Positions 1-5,047 of a stretch of 5,047 nucleotides of DNA are shown here, in pieces. The stretch is from JBARRO01 sp049644265. Lineage in GTDB: Bacteria > Bacteroidota > Ignavibacteria > UBA10030. Every line of letters starts with the position of its first letter. Positions within the stretch are counted from its first letter, which is position 1. The notes below the pieces were generated by a model, which was not told where the DNA came from, did not search any database, and worked only from the letters and a program-made list of their open reading frames with translations. The stretch covers positions 1 to 5,047 of the forward strand of contig JBARRO010000044.1 in NCBI GenBank assembly GCA_049644265.1. Direction: 5' to 3'. The position numbers and the translations under genes are program-made.

Positions 1-401
1 ATGTAGTCCAGGCCGTCCTGCATCTGGCGAGCGTTAATTTTTGTCGAGTCACTGACCTTTCGCTTCCGGGTGCAAAAACGACAATACATCGAGCACTGAC
101 TCGTCAGAAGAAAGAGGACGCGATCGGGATAGCGGTGGGTGATGCTGGGGACGGGGCTGTCTGCGTCCTCGTTGAGAGGGTCTTCGGGCGCGCCGTGATC
201 TTCAAGCTCAACGGCGTCGGGGATACACTGCAGCCAGATGGGGTCCCCGGGATAGCGGATGAGGCTCAGGTAGTACGGGTTGACTCGAATGTGGAAAAGG
301 TGGTTTAGTTTCTCGGCCGCTTCCTTGTCAAACGAGAAGCGTTCGACGAGATCTTTTGCACTGTCGATGCTTTGCCGCAGCATCTCTTGCCAGAGTTCCA
401 T
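1..401 (-). CDS. Lysine 2,3-aminomutase (KamA) family radical-SAM protein, N-terminal part
   Basis: The first 133 residues are visible; the gene runs off the window at base 1. Proteins of this family use a [4Fe-4S] cluster, S-adenosylmethionine and PLP to move an amino group from C2 to C3 of an amino acid. The radical-SAM motif CxxxCxxC is intact as CSMYCRFC (Cys103, Cys107, Cys110). Before it lie the family hallmarks NPYYLSLI (41-48), EDPLNEDADSPVP (73-85) and THRYPDRV (88-95), which match clostridial lysine 2,3-aminomutase as I remember it and are unlike the shorter EpmB type. The PLP lysine and the substrate-binding aspartates are outside the window, so lysine, glutamate or another substrate cannot be decided. 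The ATG at 401 is preceded by AGGAGG (420-415) with a 13-nt spacer, and starts 17 nt after the acetyltransferase stop. The N-terminus appears some 20 residues shorter than the clostridial enzyme. Family assignment is firm; exact activity is open. Confidence 0.93.
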   Translation of the reverse strand, partial: MELWQEMLRQSIDSAKDLVERFSFDKEAAEKLNHLFHIRVNPYYLSLIRYPGDPIWLQCIPDAVELEDHGAPEDPLNEDADSPVPSITHRYPDRVLFLLTSQCSMYCRFCTRKRKVSDSTKINARQMQDGLDY

Positions 402-414
402 ACCCGGGTTTATC

Positions 415-420
415 CCTCCT
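415..420 (-). promoter_or_regulatory. Shine-Dalgarno site of the aminomutase-family gene
   Basis: AGGAGG on the minus strand overlaps the last bases of the upstream acetyltransferase stop codon (421-419) and lies 13 nt before the ATG at 401. It is the strongest ribosome-binding sequence in the window. The spacer is longer than usual, but no other in-frame start fits better. Confidence 0.6.
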
Positions 421-892
421 AAAGGTACTTGGAATACACGATGAGGTCGTCGCCCGGTGCGTAGTAGTCCTCCACGCGGGCGGCCTCAGCGTACTGGTGC
501 CGCTTGTAAAATACATTCGTTGCGTCGTACTTCGGCTGCGAGGACGTTTCCACCATCACCAACGTTCCACCCATCGATTTCACGAGCGCCTCACAATGGC
601 CGATCAGCTGATGGCCGATCCCCTTTCCCTGGATGGTCGGGTCGACGGCAATCCAGTAGAGGTCGTACGTCGAAACGGTCATCGGGGTTGGCCCGACACA
701 GTAATACCCACGGACTGTCTGTGATTCGTCCACAAACGTGTACAGGAAATATTCTTTGTCCTCCGGGTTTTCAACGACGATTTCCATCAGCTCAACTGCA
801 ACATCGATTTCCTCCGGACGAAAGACATTCGTCGCCCGGACAATCTCTGAAAGGGGCTGAAGGTCCCCTTGCTCAAACTTCCTGATCGGCAT
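419..892 (-). CDS. GNAT-family N-acetyltransferase, 157 aa
   Basis: This is a single-domain GNAT protein, expected to move an acetyl group from acetyl-CoA to an amine. The N-terminus MPIRKFEQGD is the typical first strand of the fold. Motif A is clear: WIAVDPTIQGKGIGHQL (80-96), with the acetyl-CoA pyrophosphate loop Q88-G89-K90-G91-I92-G93. Downstream, VMVETSS (112-118) and NVFYKRHQY (126-134) correspond to the motif B region, including the Tyr often used as general acid. Length is normal for a small RimI-like or aminoglycoside-like GNAT, but it is much shorter than the beta-lysine acetyltransferase AblB (about 270 residues, from memory), so it should not be called AblB. It starts 7 nt after the upstream ligase stop and ends 17 nt before the aminomutase gene, which suggests cotranscription. 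The acceptor is unknown; a beta-amino acid or a peptide made by the neighbours is a guess. Confidence 0.93.
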   Translation of the reverse strand: MPIRKFEQGDLQPLSEIVRATNVFRPEEIDVAVELMEIVVENPEDKEYFLYTFVDESQTVRGYYCVGPTPMTVSTYDLYWIAVDPTIQGKGIGHQLIGHCEALVKSMGGTLVMVETSSQPKYDATNVFYKRHQYAEAARVEDYYAPGDDLIVYSKYL

Positions 893-896
893 GGGG

Positions 897-901
897 TCCT
901 T
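897..901 (-). promoter_or_regulatory. Shine-Dalgarno site of the GNAT gene, overlapping a stop codon
   Basis: AAGGA on the minus strand shares two bases with the TAA stop (902-900) of the upstream ligase and sits four bases (CCCC) before the ATG at 892. The tight layout suggests that ribosomes finishing the ligase could restart on the acetyltransferase. It supports the ATG at 892. Confidence 0.6.
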
Positions 902-1994
902 ACGGCGTCCTCTCCCATGCGTACTCGACGATCTTCGATATCACGTCGTGGAACGACATTCCGTATGCACGCGCCGACCTGGCGAACCCGGCGCTGTCGG
1001 AAATATCCGGATTGGGGTTCACTTCCAGCACGTACGGTGTGTTGGTCTTGTCGAGGCGGATGTCGATCCGTCCGTAATCACGCAATCCCATGAGGCGGTA
1101 CGCCTTGAGAGAAATCTCTTTGATCTTGCGTTCAACATCCTGGGGGAGGTCGGCCGGACAGACTCCGACGGTGCCGACGAATTCCTCTGTTCCCTCCACC
1201 CATTTTGCGTTGTAGGTCACAATTTTGTGATAATTCGCCGGAAGCTTTGAGAAATCGATTTCGGAGATCGGCAGAATGATCGGTCGCTTGTTCCCCATGA
1301 TGGCAACGTTCAGCTCCCGCCCTTCGATGTATTCCTCGACGAGGGCCGGCTGGTCGAAATTCTGAAAGATGTAGCGCACGCGCTTGCGCAATGCGGCGAT
1401 GGAATCGACAATGGATTCATTCTCGATGCCGACGCTCGCATCCTCGTGTGAAGGCTTCACAATCAGCGGGAAGCGAAGGTCAAGGTCGTCAATCCCGATT
1501 TCGTTGACATTCTTGAAATAGGCAAATCGTGAGTTGAGTATCTTGTGGTGAGATAGGATTTCCTTGGTCCGAACCTTGTTGAGGCAGGTTCCAAGGGCAA
1601 ACGCCCCCGCACCCGTATAGGGTACGCCGAGAAGTTCGTACACTCCCGCAACGTGCATCTCGTGGATGGACTCGTTACCCACCGATTCGCACAGGTTGAA
1701 AACGATGTCCGGCTCTTTTTCCTCGACAAACTTGATGAGCCGTCGAAGATCCCCGTTCATGTTGAAAATTGAAGTCTTGTATCCCACTTCTTTCAGTGCC
1801 TGCTCCACATGCTCCCGTTCCTCCAGCACACCGATCTCGGAAAGGTCAACGTTCTCTTTCGCGGATCCGGCAACAACCTCGGAATGAGTAGCCATTGCTT
1901 CAAGGCGGCCGTTTGCGGAGATGTATTTGCGCCCCTCTTCGGTTTTGACCGTGGGTTCGTTGAATACGACCGCGACATGGATCTTCTTTGCCAT
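900..1994 (-). CDS. D-Ala-D-Ala ligase-like ATP-grasp enzyme (second of tandem pair), 364 aa
   Basis: This is a carboxylate-amine ligase of the ATP-grasp fold, which activates a carboxylate as acyl-phosphate and joins it to an amine. The N-terminal strand is KKIHVAVVFN (3-12). The substrate domain holds PDIVFNLCES (95-104) and LGVPYTG (122-128). ATP-binding residues by analogy to Ddl are K140, K180 and E220/E221, with EGRELNVA at 224-231 and K264 in YNAKW. Metal ligands are D311 (in RIDIRLD), E324 and N326 (LEVNP). All core catalytic positions are present, so it should be active. It is not an ordinary Ddl: the N-terminal Ser/His-Glu signature is absent, the omega-like loop reads HEDASVGI (183-190), and the usual PG after the metal-binding Asn is NPD (328-330). 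I chose ATG 1994, since it opens directly on strand 1; an in-frame TTG lies two codons upstream at 2000. No Shine-Dalgarno is visible for either. It lies 45 nt after its paralog. Confidence 0.93.
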   Translation of the reverse strand: MAKKIHVAVVFNEPTVKTEEGRKYISANGRLEAMATHSEVVAGSAKENVDLSEIGVLEEREHVEQALKEVGYKTSIFNMNGDLRRLIKFVEEKEPDIVFNLCESVGNESIHEMHVAGVYELLGVPYTGAGAFALGTCLNKVRTKEILSHHKILNSRFAYFKNVNEIGIDDLDLRFPLIVKPSHEDASVGIENESIVDSIAALRKRVRYIFQNFDQPALVEEYIEGRELNVAIMGNKRPIILPISEIDFSKLPANYHKIVTYNAKWVEGTEEFVGTVGVCPADLPQDVERKIKEISLKAYRLMGLRDYGRIDIRLDKTNTPYVLEVNPNPDISDSAGFARSARAYGMSFHDVISKIVEYAWERTP

Positions 1995-2039
1995 AAGCAA
2001 TTGATTTTTGGGGGTTAGGGAATAAGAATCATGAGATTT

Positions 2040-3128
2040 TCAGGCGAGGCCGTGGCGCTTGACGGCAACGTCAAGCACAGAATTAATCAGGTTGGAATAA
2101 TCCAATCCCGCCGCGCGGGCAGCTTGCGGAAAACATGAATGTTCCTCCGGATTTGGAAGAATTCCTGGAAGTGGATTGAGTTCAATGATGTTGGGATTCC
2201 CGTTTTCGTCGAGCCGTATGTCAATTCGGCACCAGTCCCGACAGTTGAGGATTTTGAAGGCTTTTTTGCAGATTCCCGATATGGAATTTGCCAAATCGTG
2301 TGAAATCTTGGCAGGGCACTCATGGACATCCACGGGGTGTTCAAGCGTGTCCCAAATCCATTTTGCCTCATAGGAATAAATGGGATTCACGCCTTGCGGC
2401 AACGAATCGAATTTTATTTCAATAATGGGAAGTACCTGGACATCGTCCCCGTTTCCAAGAAGAGCAACTGTAAATTCGCGCCCGGGAAGAAATTTTTCGA
2501 CGAGTGCAGGTTCTTCGTAATCGAACAGGATCTGTTCAACCTGCGAACGAAGTTCTTTTTTGGTTCTAACGACGGAAGAATTGAAAATTCCCTTGCTGGA
2601 TCCCTCATGGAGAGGTTTTACCATCGCCGGAAACGGTACGGTGCAGGATGACAGATCTTTCAGATTTGAGAGAACTGCAAACGGAGGTGTCGGGATGCTG
2701 TGGTACGAGAGAATTTCTTTCGCGCGGGCCTTGTCCAGGCAAATTCCAAGAGTCAGGGCGTCGGATCCGGTGTACGGGATGCCGAGCATCTCCAGGATTG
2801 CGGGAATTTGAGCTTCGCGGGAGGGACCTCGGAATCCTTCAGCGATATTGAAGACAATATCGGGTTGAACCTGAAGGAGGTGTTGGTAGGATTCCTCGTT
2901 GGCTTCGATTAAGGTGACGTTGTGATGTTGCTCGAGCGCCGCTTTGACGGCGAGAATGGTTTCTTCAGTATCCCATTCTGCGTATGTGTCTGCTTTCGTC
3001 TTCTGAGGTCTCGGCCGCGTAACTACATCGACACTGCGCTGGTTGTCTCCGACGTCGCCGGAGTTCGAGACTTCGTCCGCTTCCTTCTTCATGTTGAAGA
3101 CGAGAGCGACATTCAGTTTATTTAACAA
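2040..3128 (-). CDS. D-Ala-D-Ala ligase-like ATP-grasp enzyme (first of tandem pair), 362 aa
   Basis: This is a second ATP-grasp carboxylate-amine ligase and the first gene below the promoter. The order is strand 1 LNVALVFN (5-12), a polar low-complexity stretch (about 14-47), AEWDTEETI (50-58), PDIVFNIAEGF (89-99), LGIPYTGSD (115-123), K133, K171 with the glycine-rich loop HEGSSKGI (174-181), E211, PGREFTVALLG (215-225), K256 in YEAKW, and the metal site D303, E316 and N318 with ELNPLPG (316-322). The loop and PLPG are closer to true Ddl than in the downstream paralog, but the N-terminal Ddl substrate signature is replaced, so D-Ala-D-Ala is not the assured product. No in-frame ATG lies upstream of strand 1. 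TTG 3128 is the best start because ATG 3092 (Met13) would delete strand 1; an AAGG lies 13 nt before it. It probably sits in one operon with the next three genes. Confidence 0.92.
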   Translation of the reverse strand: MLNKLNVALVFNMKKEADEVSNSGDVGDNQRSVDVVTRPRPQKTKADTYAEWDTEETILAVKAALEQHHNVTLIEANEESYQHLLQVQPDIVFNIAEGFRGPSREAQIPAILEMLGIPYTGSDALTLGICLDKARAKEILSYHSIPTPPFAVLSNLKDLSSCTVPFPAMVKPLHEGSSKGIFNSSVVRTKKELRSQVEQILFDYEEPALVEKFLPGREFTVALLGNGDDVQVLPIIEIKFDSLPQGVNPIYSYEAKWIWDTLEHPVDVHECPAKISHDLANSISGICKKAFKILNCRDWCRIDIRLDENGNPNIIELNPLPGILPNPEEHSCFPQAARAAGLDYSNLINSVLDVAVKRHGLA

Positions 3129-3138
3129 GCAGCTTGTT
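3124..3138. repeat. 15-bp perfect palindrome across the TTG start codon
   Basis: AACAAGCAGCTTGTT is made of two 7-base arms around a single central base and covers the start codon (3128-3126) of the first ligase gene. In RNA it could fold as a 6-bp stem with a 3-nt loop and hide the start; in DNA it could be a dimer-binding site. Neither role is shown by the sequence alone. Confidence 0.5.
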
Positions 3139-3154
3139 CAACCTTTCAAGTGTT
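3130..3154 (-). repeat. Promoter-motif direct repeat, copy 2 (leader and start)
   Basis: On the minus strand this reads AACACTTGA, then 7 nt (AAGGTTG), then AACAAGCTG. Both 9-mers occur again in the same order at 3231-3213, where only one base separates them. The added bases supply the AAGG that is the only Shine-Dalgarno-like sequence before the TTG start. Confidence 0.6.
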
Positions 3155-3196
3155 GAGCGATGTGCTTTCTTGTTTCAATGAACGATACATCTACTA

Positions 3197-3226
3197 CAAA
3201 TATAATCTTTTACAGCTTGTTGTCAA
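3197..3226 (-). promoter_or_regulatory. Promoter of the ligase/GNAT/aminomutase operon
   Basis: On the minus strand TTGACA (3226-3221) is a perfect sigma70-type -35 box, followed by 16 nt and TATATT (3204-3199) as the -10 box. Read with two more bases, the -10 box is TATATTTG (3204-3197), which also fits the TAnnTTTG element of Bacteroidota primary-sigma promoters. Transcription should begin near 3192, giving a leader of about 60 nt before the TTG at 3128. The surrounding DNA is AT-rich compared with the genes. Confidence 0.7.
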
Positions 3227-3231
3227 GTGTT
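3213..3231 (-). repeat. Promoter-motif direct repeat, copy 1 (over the -35 box)
   Basis: On the minus strand AACACTTGA, one base (C), and AACAAGCTG follow each other; the -35 hexamer TTGACA lies inside. The same two 9-mers recur in the same order about 80 bases downstream at 3154-3130. A regulator binding both copies could cover promoter and translation start, but this is inference. Confidence 0.6.
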
Positions 3232-3354
3232 TTCGGCATTTTTCGACTCTTGGATCGGTCGAGGGACTTGACATGAGATGAAAACTTTTCGTCGCGATCC
3301 GGACAACCCATCCGTCACCAACAGTACGATGAGCGACTGAATTCTCTTCGGAGG

Positions 3355-3379
3355 AAAAAACGAAAGGTGTGTACTTCGT
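3355..3379 (-). terminator. Weak hairpin with T-run downstream of recG
   Basis: On the minus strand ACGAAG and TTTCGT (3379-3374 and 3365-3360) can pair as five Watson-Crick pairs plus one G-U around an 8-nt loop, and six T lie at 3360-3355. The shape is that of an intrinsic terminator, but the stem is short and AT-rich, so it may work only with the stronger inverted repeat just upstream, or not at all. Confidence 0.3.
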
Positions 3380-3392
3380 ATCATGCTTCGAG

Positions 3393-3441
3393 AGACTCCC
3401 GGAATCTTTCTCGGTAGTACAAAGCGAGATTCCGGGAGTCT
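3393..3441 (-). terminator. Perfect 14-bp inverted repeat after recG, possible terminator
   Basis: AGACTCCCGGAATC (3393-3406) and GATTCCGGGAGTCT (3428-3441) are exact reverse complements separated by 21 bases. Two more pairs are possible beyond one mismatch. The stem begins 38 bases after the recG stop, the place for a terminator. However, no T-run follows directly on the minus strand; the nearest is about 30 nt on, at 3360-3355. It may end recG transcription, protect its 3' end, or be a copy of a dispersed repeat. The inverted repeat is certain; the terminator role is not. Confidence 0.5.
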
Positions 3442-3451
3442 TTCATTGGTT

Positions 3452-3478
3452 CTTAGTGCACTTAGCGCACTTCGTGGT
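3452..3478. repeat. Three 9-bp tandem units next to the recG stop
   Basis: The plus strand reads CTTAGTGCA, CTTAGCGCA and CTTCGTGGT. The first two units differ at one base; the third keeps the CTT and the GTG core. The array ends one base before the recG stop codon. It resembles short CTTCGTG/CTTAGTG-type intergenic repeats that I recall from various bacterial genomes, but that resemblance is from memory. Confidence 0.5.
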
Positions 3479-3479
3479 A

Positions 3480-5047
3480 TTAACTGGTTTCGCCGAGCGC
3501 GATGAGGTTCTTGTAGTGGGATTCGAAGTAGTGACGGATGGAAAGATTTGCAGGATCTCGAAGCTGGGGGTCGCGATGAACCAGGTCGAACGCTTCCGTT
3601 CGCGCCCGGGAGACGAGCTCAACGTCTTCGACGAGGTTTGCGAGGCGCAATCCGGGCACACCACTCTGTTTTGTTCCGAAAAAGTCCCCCGGACCGCGTA
3701 ATCGCAGGTCGACTTCCGCGATTTTGAAGCCGTCGCCCGTGTTGACCATCGTCTCCAGTCGGGTTTTTGCATTTAACTCCTCTCGTTCCAATTCGTCCGG
3801 ATCGAGGCCTTTCAAGCTCTTCGCATACAACTGCGCGTTGGAGATCAGAATACAGTAGGATTGGTCTGTCCCCCGCCCCACCCTCCCCCGCAACTGATGA
3901 AGCTGGGAGAGGCCAAAACGTTCCGCATTCTCAATAATCATGACGCTTGCATTCGGAACGTCAATCCCCACCTCAATGACCGTCGTCGAGACAAGGATGT
4001 GAATCTTCCCTGATTTAAATCGGGACATCACGTCATCCTTTTCCTCTGACTTCATGCGTCCATGAAGCAATCCCAGCGATGCTTCCGGAAACACCTTCTT
4101 CTGAAGGAGCTCAAACTCCTTTGTGGCGGCCTTGAGGTCAAGTTTCTCGGACTCCTCAATCAGGGGAAACACAATATAGACCTGCCTGCCGCTCTGCACC
4201 TCGGACTTCACAAAATCGTAGACCTTCTGTTTTTGGCTTTCCGTGCGAACGGCAGTCTTGATGAGCCTGCGATTCGCGGGAAGTTCATCGATTGTTGAAA
4301 TGTCGAGGTCGCCGTAGAGAGTCATGGCGAGAGTTCGCGGAATCGGCGTTGCGGTCATGACGAGTACATCCGGCGTTGTTCCCTTTTGCTGCAGCGTAGC
4401 TCGCTGAAGAACGCCGAACCGGTGCTGTTCATCGATAATCACGAGTCCGAGCTTGTGAAAATTGACGTTCGATTCGATGAGCGCATGTGTGCCGACGACA
4501 AGAGCTGCCCCTCCGCTCCTGATATCCTCCAGGATATCTTCCCGAAGCTTCTTTTTTTGCCCGCCAATCAGGAGTCGAACATTTACTGGCATTCCGCTCA
4601 GGTAAGCACCGAGGGTCTTATAATGCTGCTCGGCCAGGACTTCGGTCGGCGCCATAAAGGCAACCTGGTAGCCGTTGTCGATAGCGACGAGTGCGGAGAG
4701 TGCCGCAACGATGGTTTTGCCGCTTCCCACATCGCCCTGGAGCAATCTGTTCATGGGGGGCGTTGCTCCCATGTCGGTTGCGATTTCTTTCAAAACTCTT
4801 CGCTGTGCTTTTGTGAGTTCAAACGGGAGAGCGTCGACAAGTCGACGAGCCAACGGGCTTTCGGTCCTGAATGAAATCCCCGGCTTCTCTACGAGGCCAT
4901 TTTTCTTCATCGCGAGCATCAATTGAAGGAAAAAAAGTTCGTCGAACTTCAGACGATCCGTTGCAGAATAGAGGGCTCCCAGGTCCGGGGGAAAGTGGAT
5001 ATTCTGAATTGCCTCGGACAAAGGAACAAGGGTGTGTTTTTTAAGAA
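3480..5047 (-). CDS. recG: ATP-dependent DNA helicase RecG, C-terminal part (521 aa visible)
   Basis: RecG is a monomeric double-stranded DNA translocase that regresses stalled forks and processes branched DNA. The frame stays open to the window edge, so the N-terminal wedge domain lies outside. Numbering the visible part from base 5047, the motifs are: Walker A GDVGSGKT (104-111), MAPTEVLAEQH (131-141), DEQHRFG (205-211, the RecG variant of the DEAD box), MTATPIPRT (230-238), LHGRMK (327-332), STTVIEVGIDVPNAS (353-367), motif VI QLRGRVGRG (384-392) and the TRG-region DGF to GPGDFFGTKQSG (438-462). All are intact. An added charged stretch of about 17 residues (roughly 408-427) lies between motif VI and the DGF segment compared with E. 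coli RecG as I remember it. The TAA at 3482-3480 is followed by a repeat and a hairpin, so recG probably ends its own transcript. It is likely unrelated in function to the downstream operon. Confidence 0.97.
   Translation of the reverse strand, partial: LKKHTLVPLSEAIQNIHFPPDLGALYSATDRLKFDELFFLQLMLAMKKNGLVEKPGISFRTESPLARRLVDALPFELTKAQRRVLKEIATDMGATPPMNRLLQGDVGSGKTIVAALSALVAIDNGYQVAFMAPTEVLAEQHYKTLGAYLSGMPVNVRLLIGGQKKKLREDILEDIRSGGAALVVGTHALIESNVNFHKLGLVIIDEQHRFGVLQRATLQQKGTTPDVLVMTATPIPRTLAMTLYGDLDISTIDELPANRRLIKTAVRTESQKQKVYDFVKSEVQSGRQVYIVFPLIEESEKLDLKAATKEFELLQKKVFPEASLGLLHGRMKSEEKDDVMSRFKSGKIHILVSTTVIEVGIDVPNASVMIIENAERFGLSQLHQLRGRVGRGTDQSYCILISNAQLYAKSLKGLDPDELEREELNAKTRLETMVNTGDGFKIAEVDLRLRGPGDFFGTKQSGVPGLRLANLVEDVELVSRARTEAFDLVHRDPQLRDPANLSIRHYFESHYKNLIALGETS

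Larger units (their letters stand above)
1..3192 (-). other. Predicted four-gene operon: two ATP-grasp ligases, GNAT, aminomutase
   Basis: The four genes share one strand, with gaps of 45, 7 and 17 nt, no terminator-like hairpin between them, and one convincing promoter in front. This suggests a single transcript starting near 3192 and continuing past base 1. The right-hand end is inferred from the promoter; the left-hand end is unknown because the window stops inside the fourth gene. Confidence 0.7.
3129..3479. other. Intergenic region between recG and the ligase operon
   Basis: No convincing gene lies in these 351 bases. From the recG side they contain a 9-bp triplet repeat, a perfect 14-bp inverted repeat, a weak hairpin with a T-run, about 115 bases with nothing I can assign (roughly 3240-3354), the operon promoter, and a leader of about 60 nt carrying a second copy of a motif that also spans the -35 box. 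Confidence 0.7.

Noticed and set aside
356..885. Plus-strand frames of 122 and 142 codons opposite the GNAT gene
   Set aside because: The minus-strand GNAT has a complete motif A, correct length and a ribosome-binding site; the plus-strand products are rich in Arg, Ser and Pro and resemble nothing known.
419..892. Naming the GNAT as beta-lysine acetyltransferase AblB because of the aminomutase neighbour
   Set aside because: It is 157 residues long against about 270 for AblB, and only the general GNAT motif can be recognised.
1995..2039. Possible terminator or internal promoter between the two ligase genes
   Set aside because: The 45-nt gap has no stable inverted repeat and no matched -35/-10 pair; it fits read-through inside an operon.
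2040..3128. Naming the first ligase ddl (housekeeping D-Ala-D-Ala ligase)
   Set aside because: The ATP-grasp core matches, but the N-terminal Ddl substrate signature is missing, a second paralog adjoins it, and the context is not a cell-wall cluster.
3278..3340. 20-codon plus-strand reading frame MKTFRRDPDNPSVTNSTMSD in the intergenic region
   Set aside because: The only Shine-Dalgarno-like sequence (GAGG) is 13 nt upstream, no promoter is evident on that strand, and the peptide has no membrane segment or known motif. A frame this short is expected by chance.
3369..3701. 110-codon plus-strand frame overlapping the recG end
   Set aside because: Most of it is antisense to the well-conserved RecG C-terminus, and the protein has no recognisable domain. 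It is a shadow of the real gene.
4386..4874. 162-codon plus-strand frame inside recG
   Set aside because: It is fully antisense to the RecG helicase motifs, including Walker A; the minus strand explains the region completely.

Overview
The window looks like a bacterial chromosome of moderate GC, possibly from the Bacteroidota/Chlorobiota/Ignavibacteria side of the tree. This rests on weak clues: the only good promoter has a TAnnTTTG-type -10 element (TATATTTG), two of the starts have poor or no Shine-Dalgarno sequence, and the RecG C-terminus (GDFFGTKQSG, LRLANLV) looks like that group from memory. The taxon is an inference, not a result.

Every convincing gene is on the minus strand, so the region reads from high to low coordinates. 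5047-3480 is the C-terminal part of the DNA helicase RecG, whose N-terminus lies outside the window. 3479-3129 is a 351-base non-coding stretch. It holds a triplet 9-bp repeat touching the recG stop, a perfect 14-bp inverted repeat, a weak hairpin followed by six T, a promoter (TTGACA, 16 nt, TATATT), and a duplicated motif that covers first the -35 box and then the start codon of the next gene.

Below that promoter lie four closely packed genes that look like one operon: two D-Ala-D-Ala-ligase-like ATP-grasp enzymes (3128-2040 and 1994-900), a small GNAT acetyltransferase (892-419), and the N-terminal third of a radical-SAM enzyme of the lysine 2,3-aminomutase family (401 to beyond base 1). 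Gaps are 45, 7 and 17 nt.

Together these suggest a small-molecule or peptide-modifying pathway. The radical-SAM/PLP aminomutase would make a beta-amino acid, the two ATP-grasp ligases would form amide bonds in an ATP-dependent way, and the GNAT enzyme would acylate an amine. Family assignments are solid; the shared pathway, substrates and product are inference. recG is probably just a housekeeping neighbour, separated by the terminator-like and promoter sequences.
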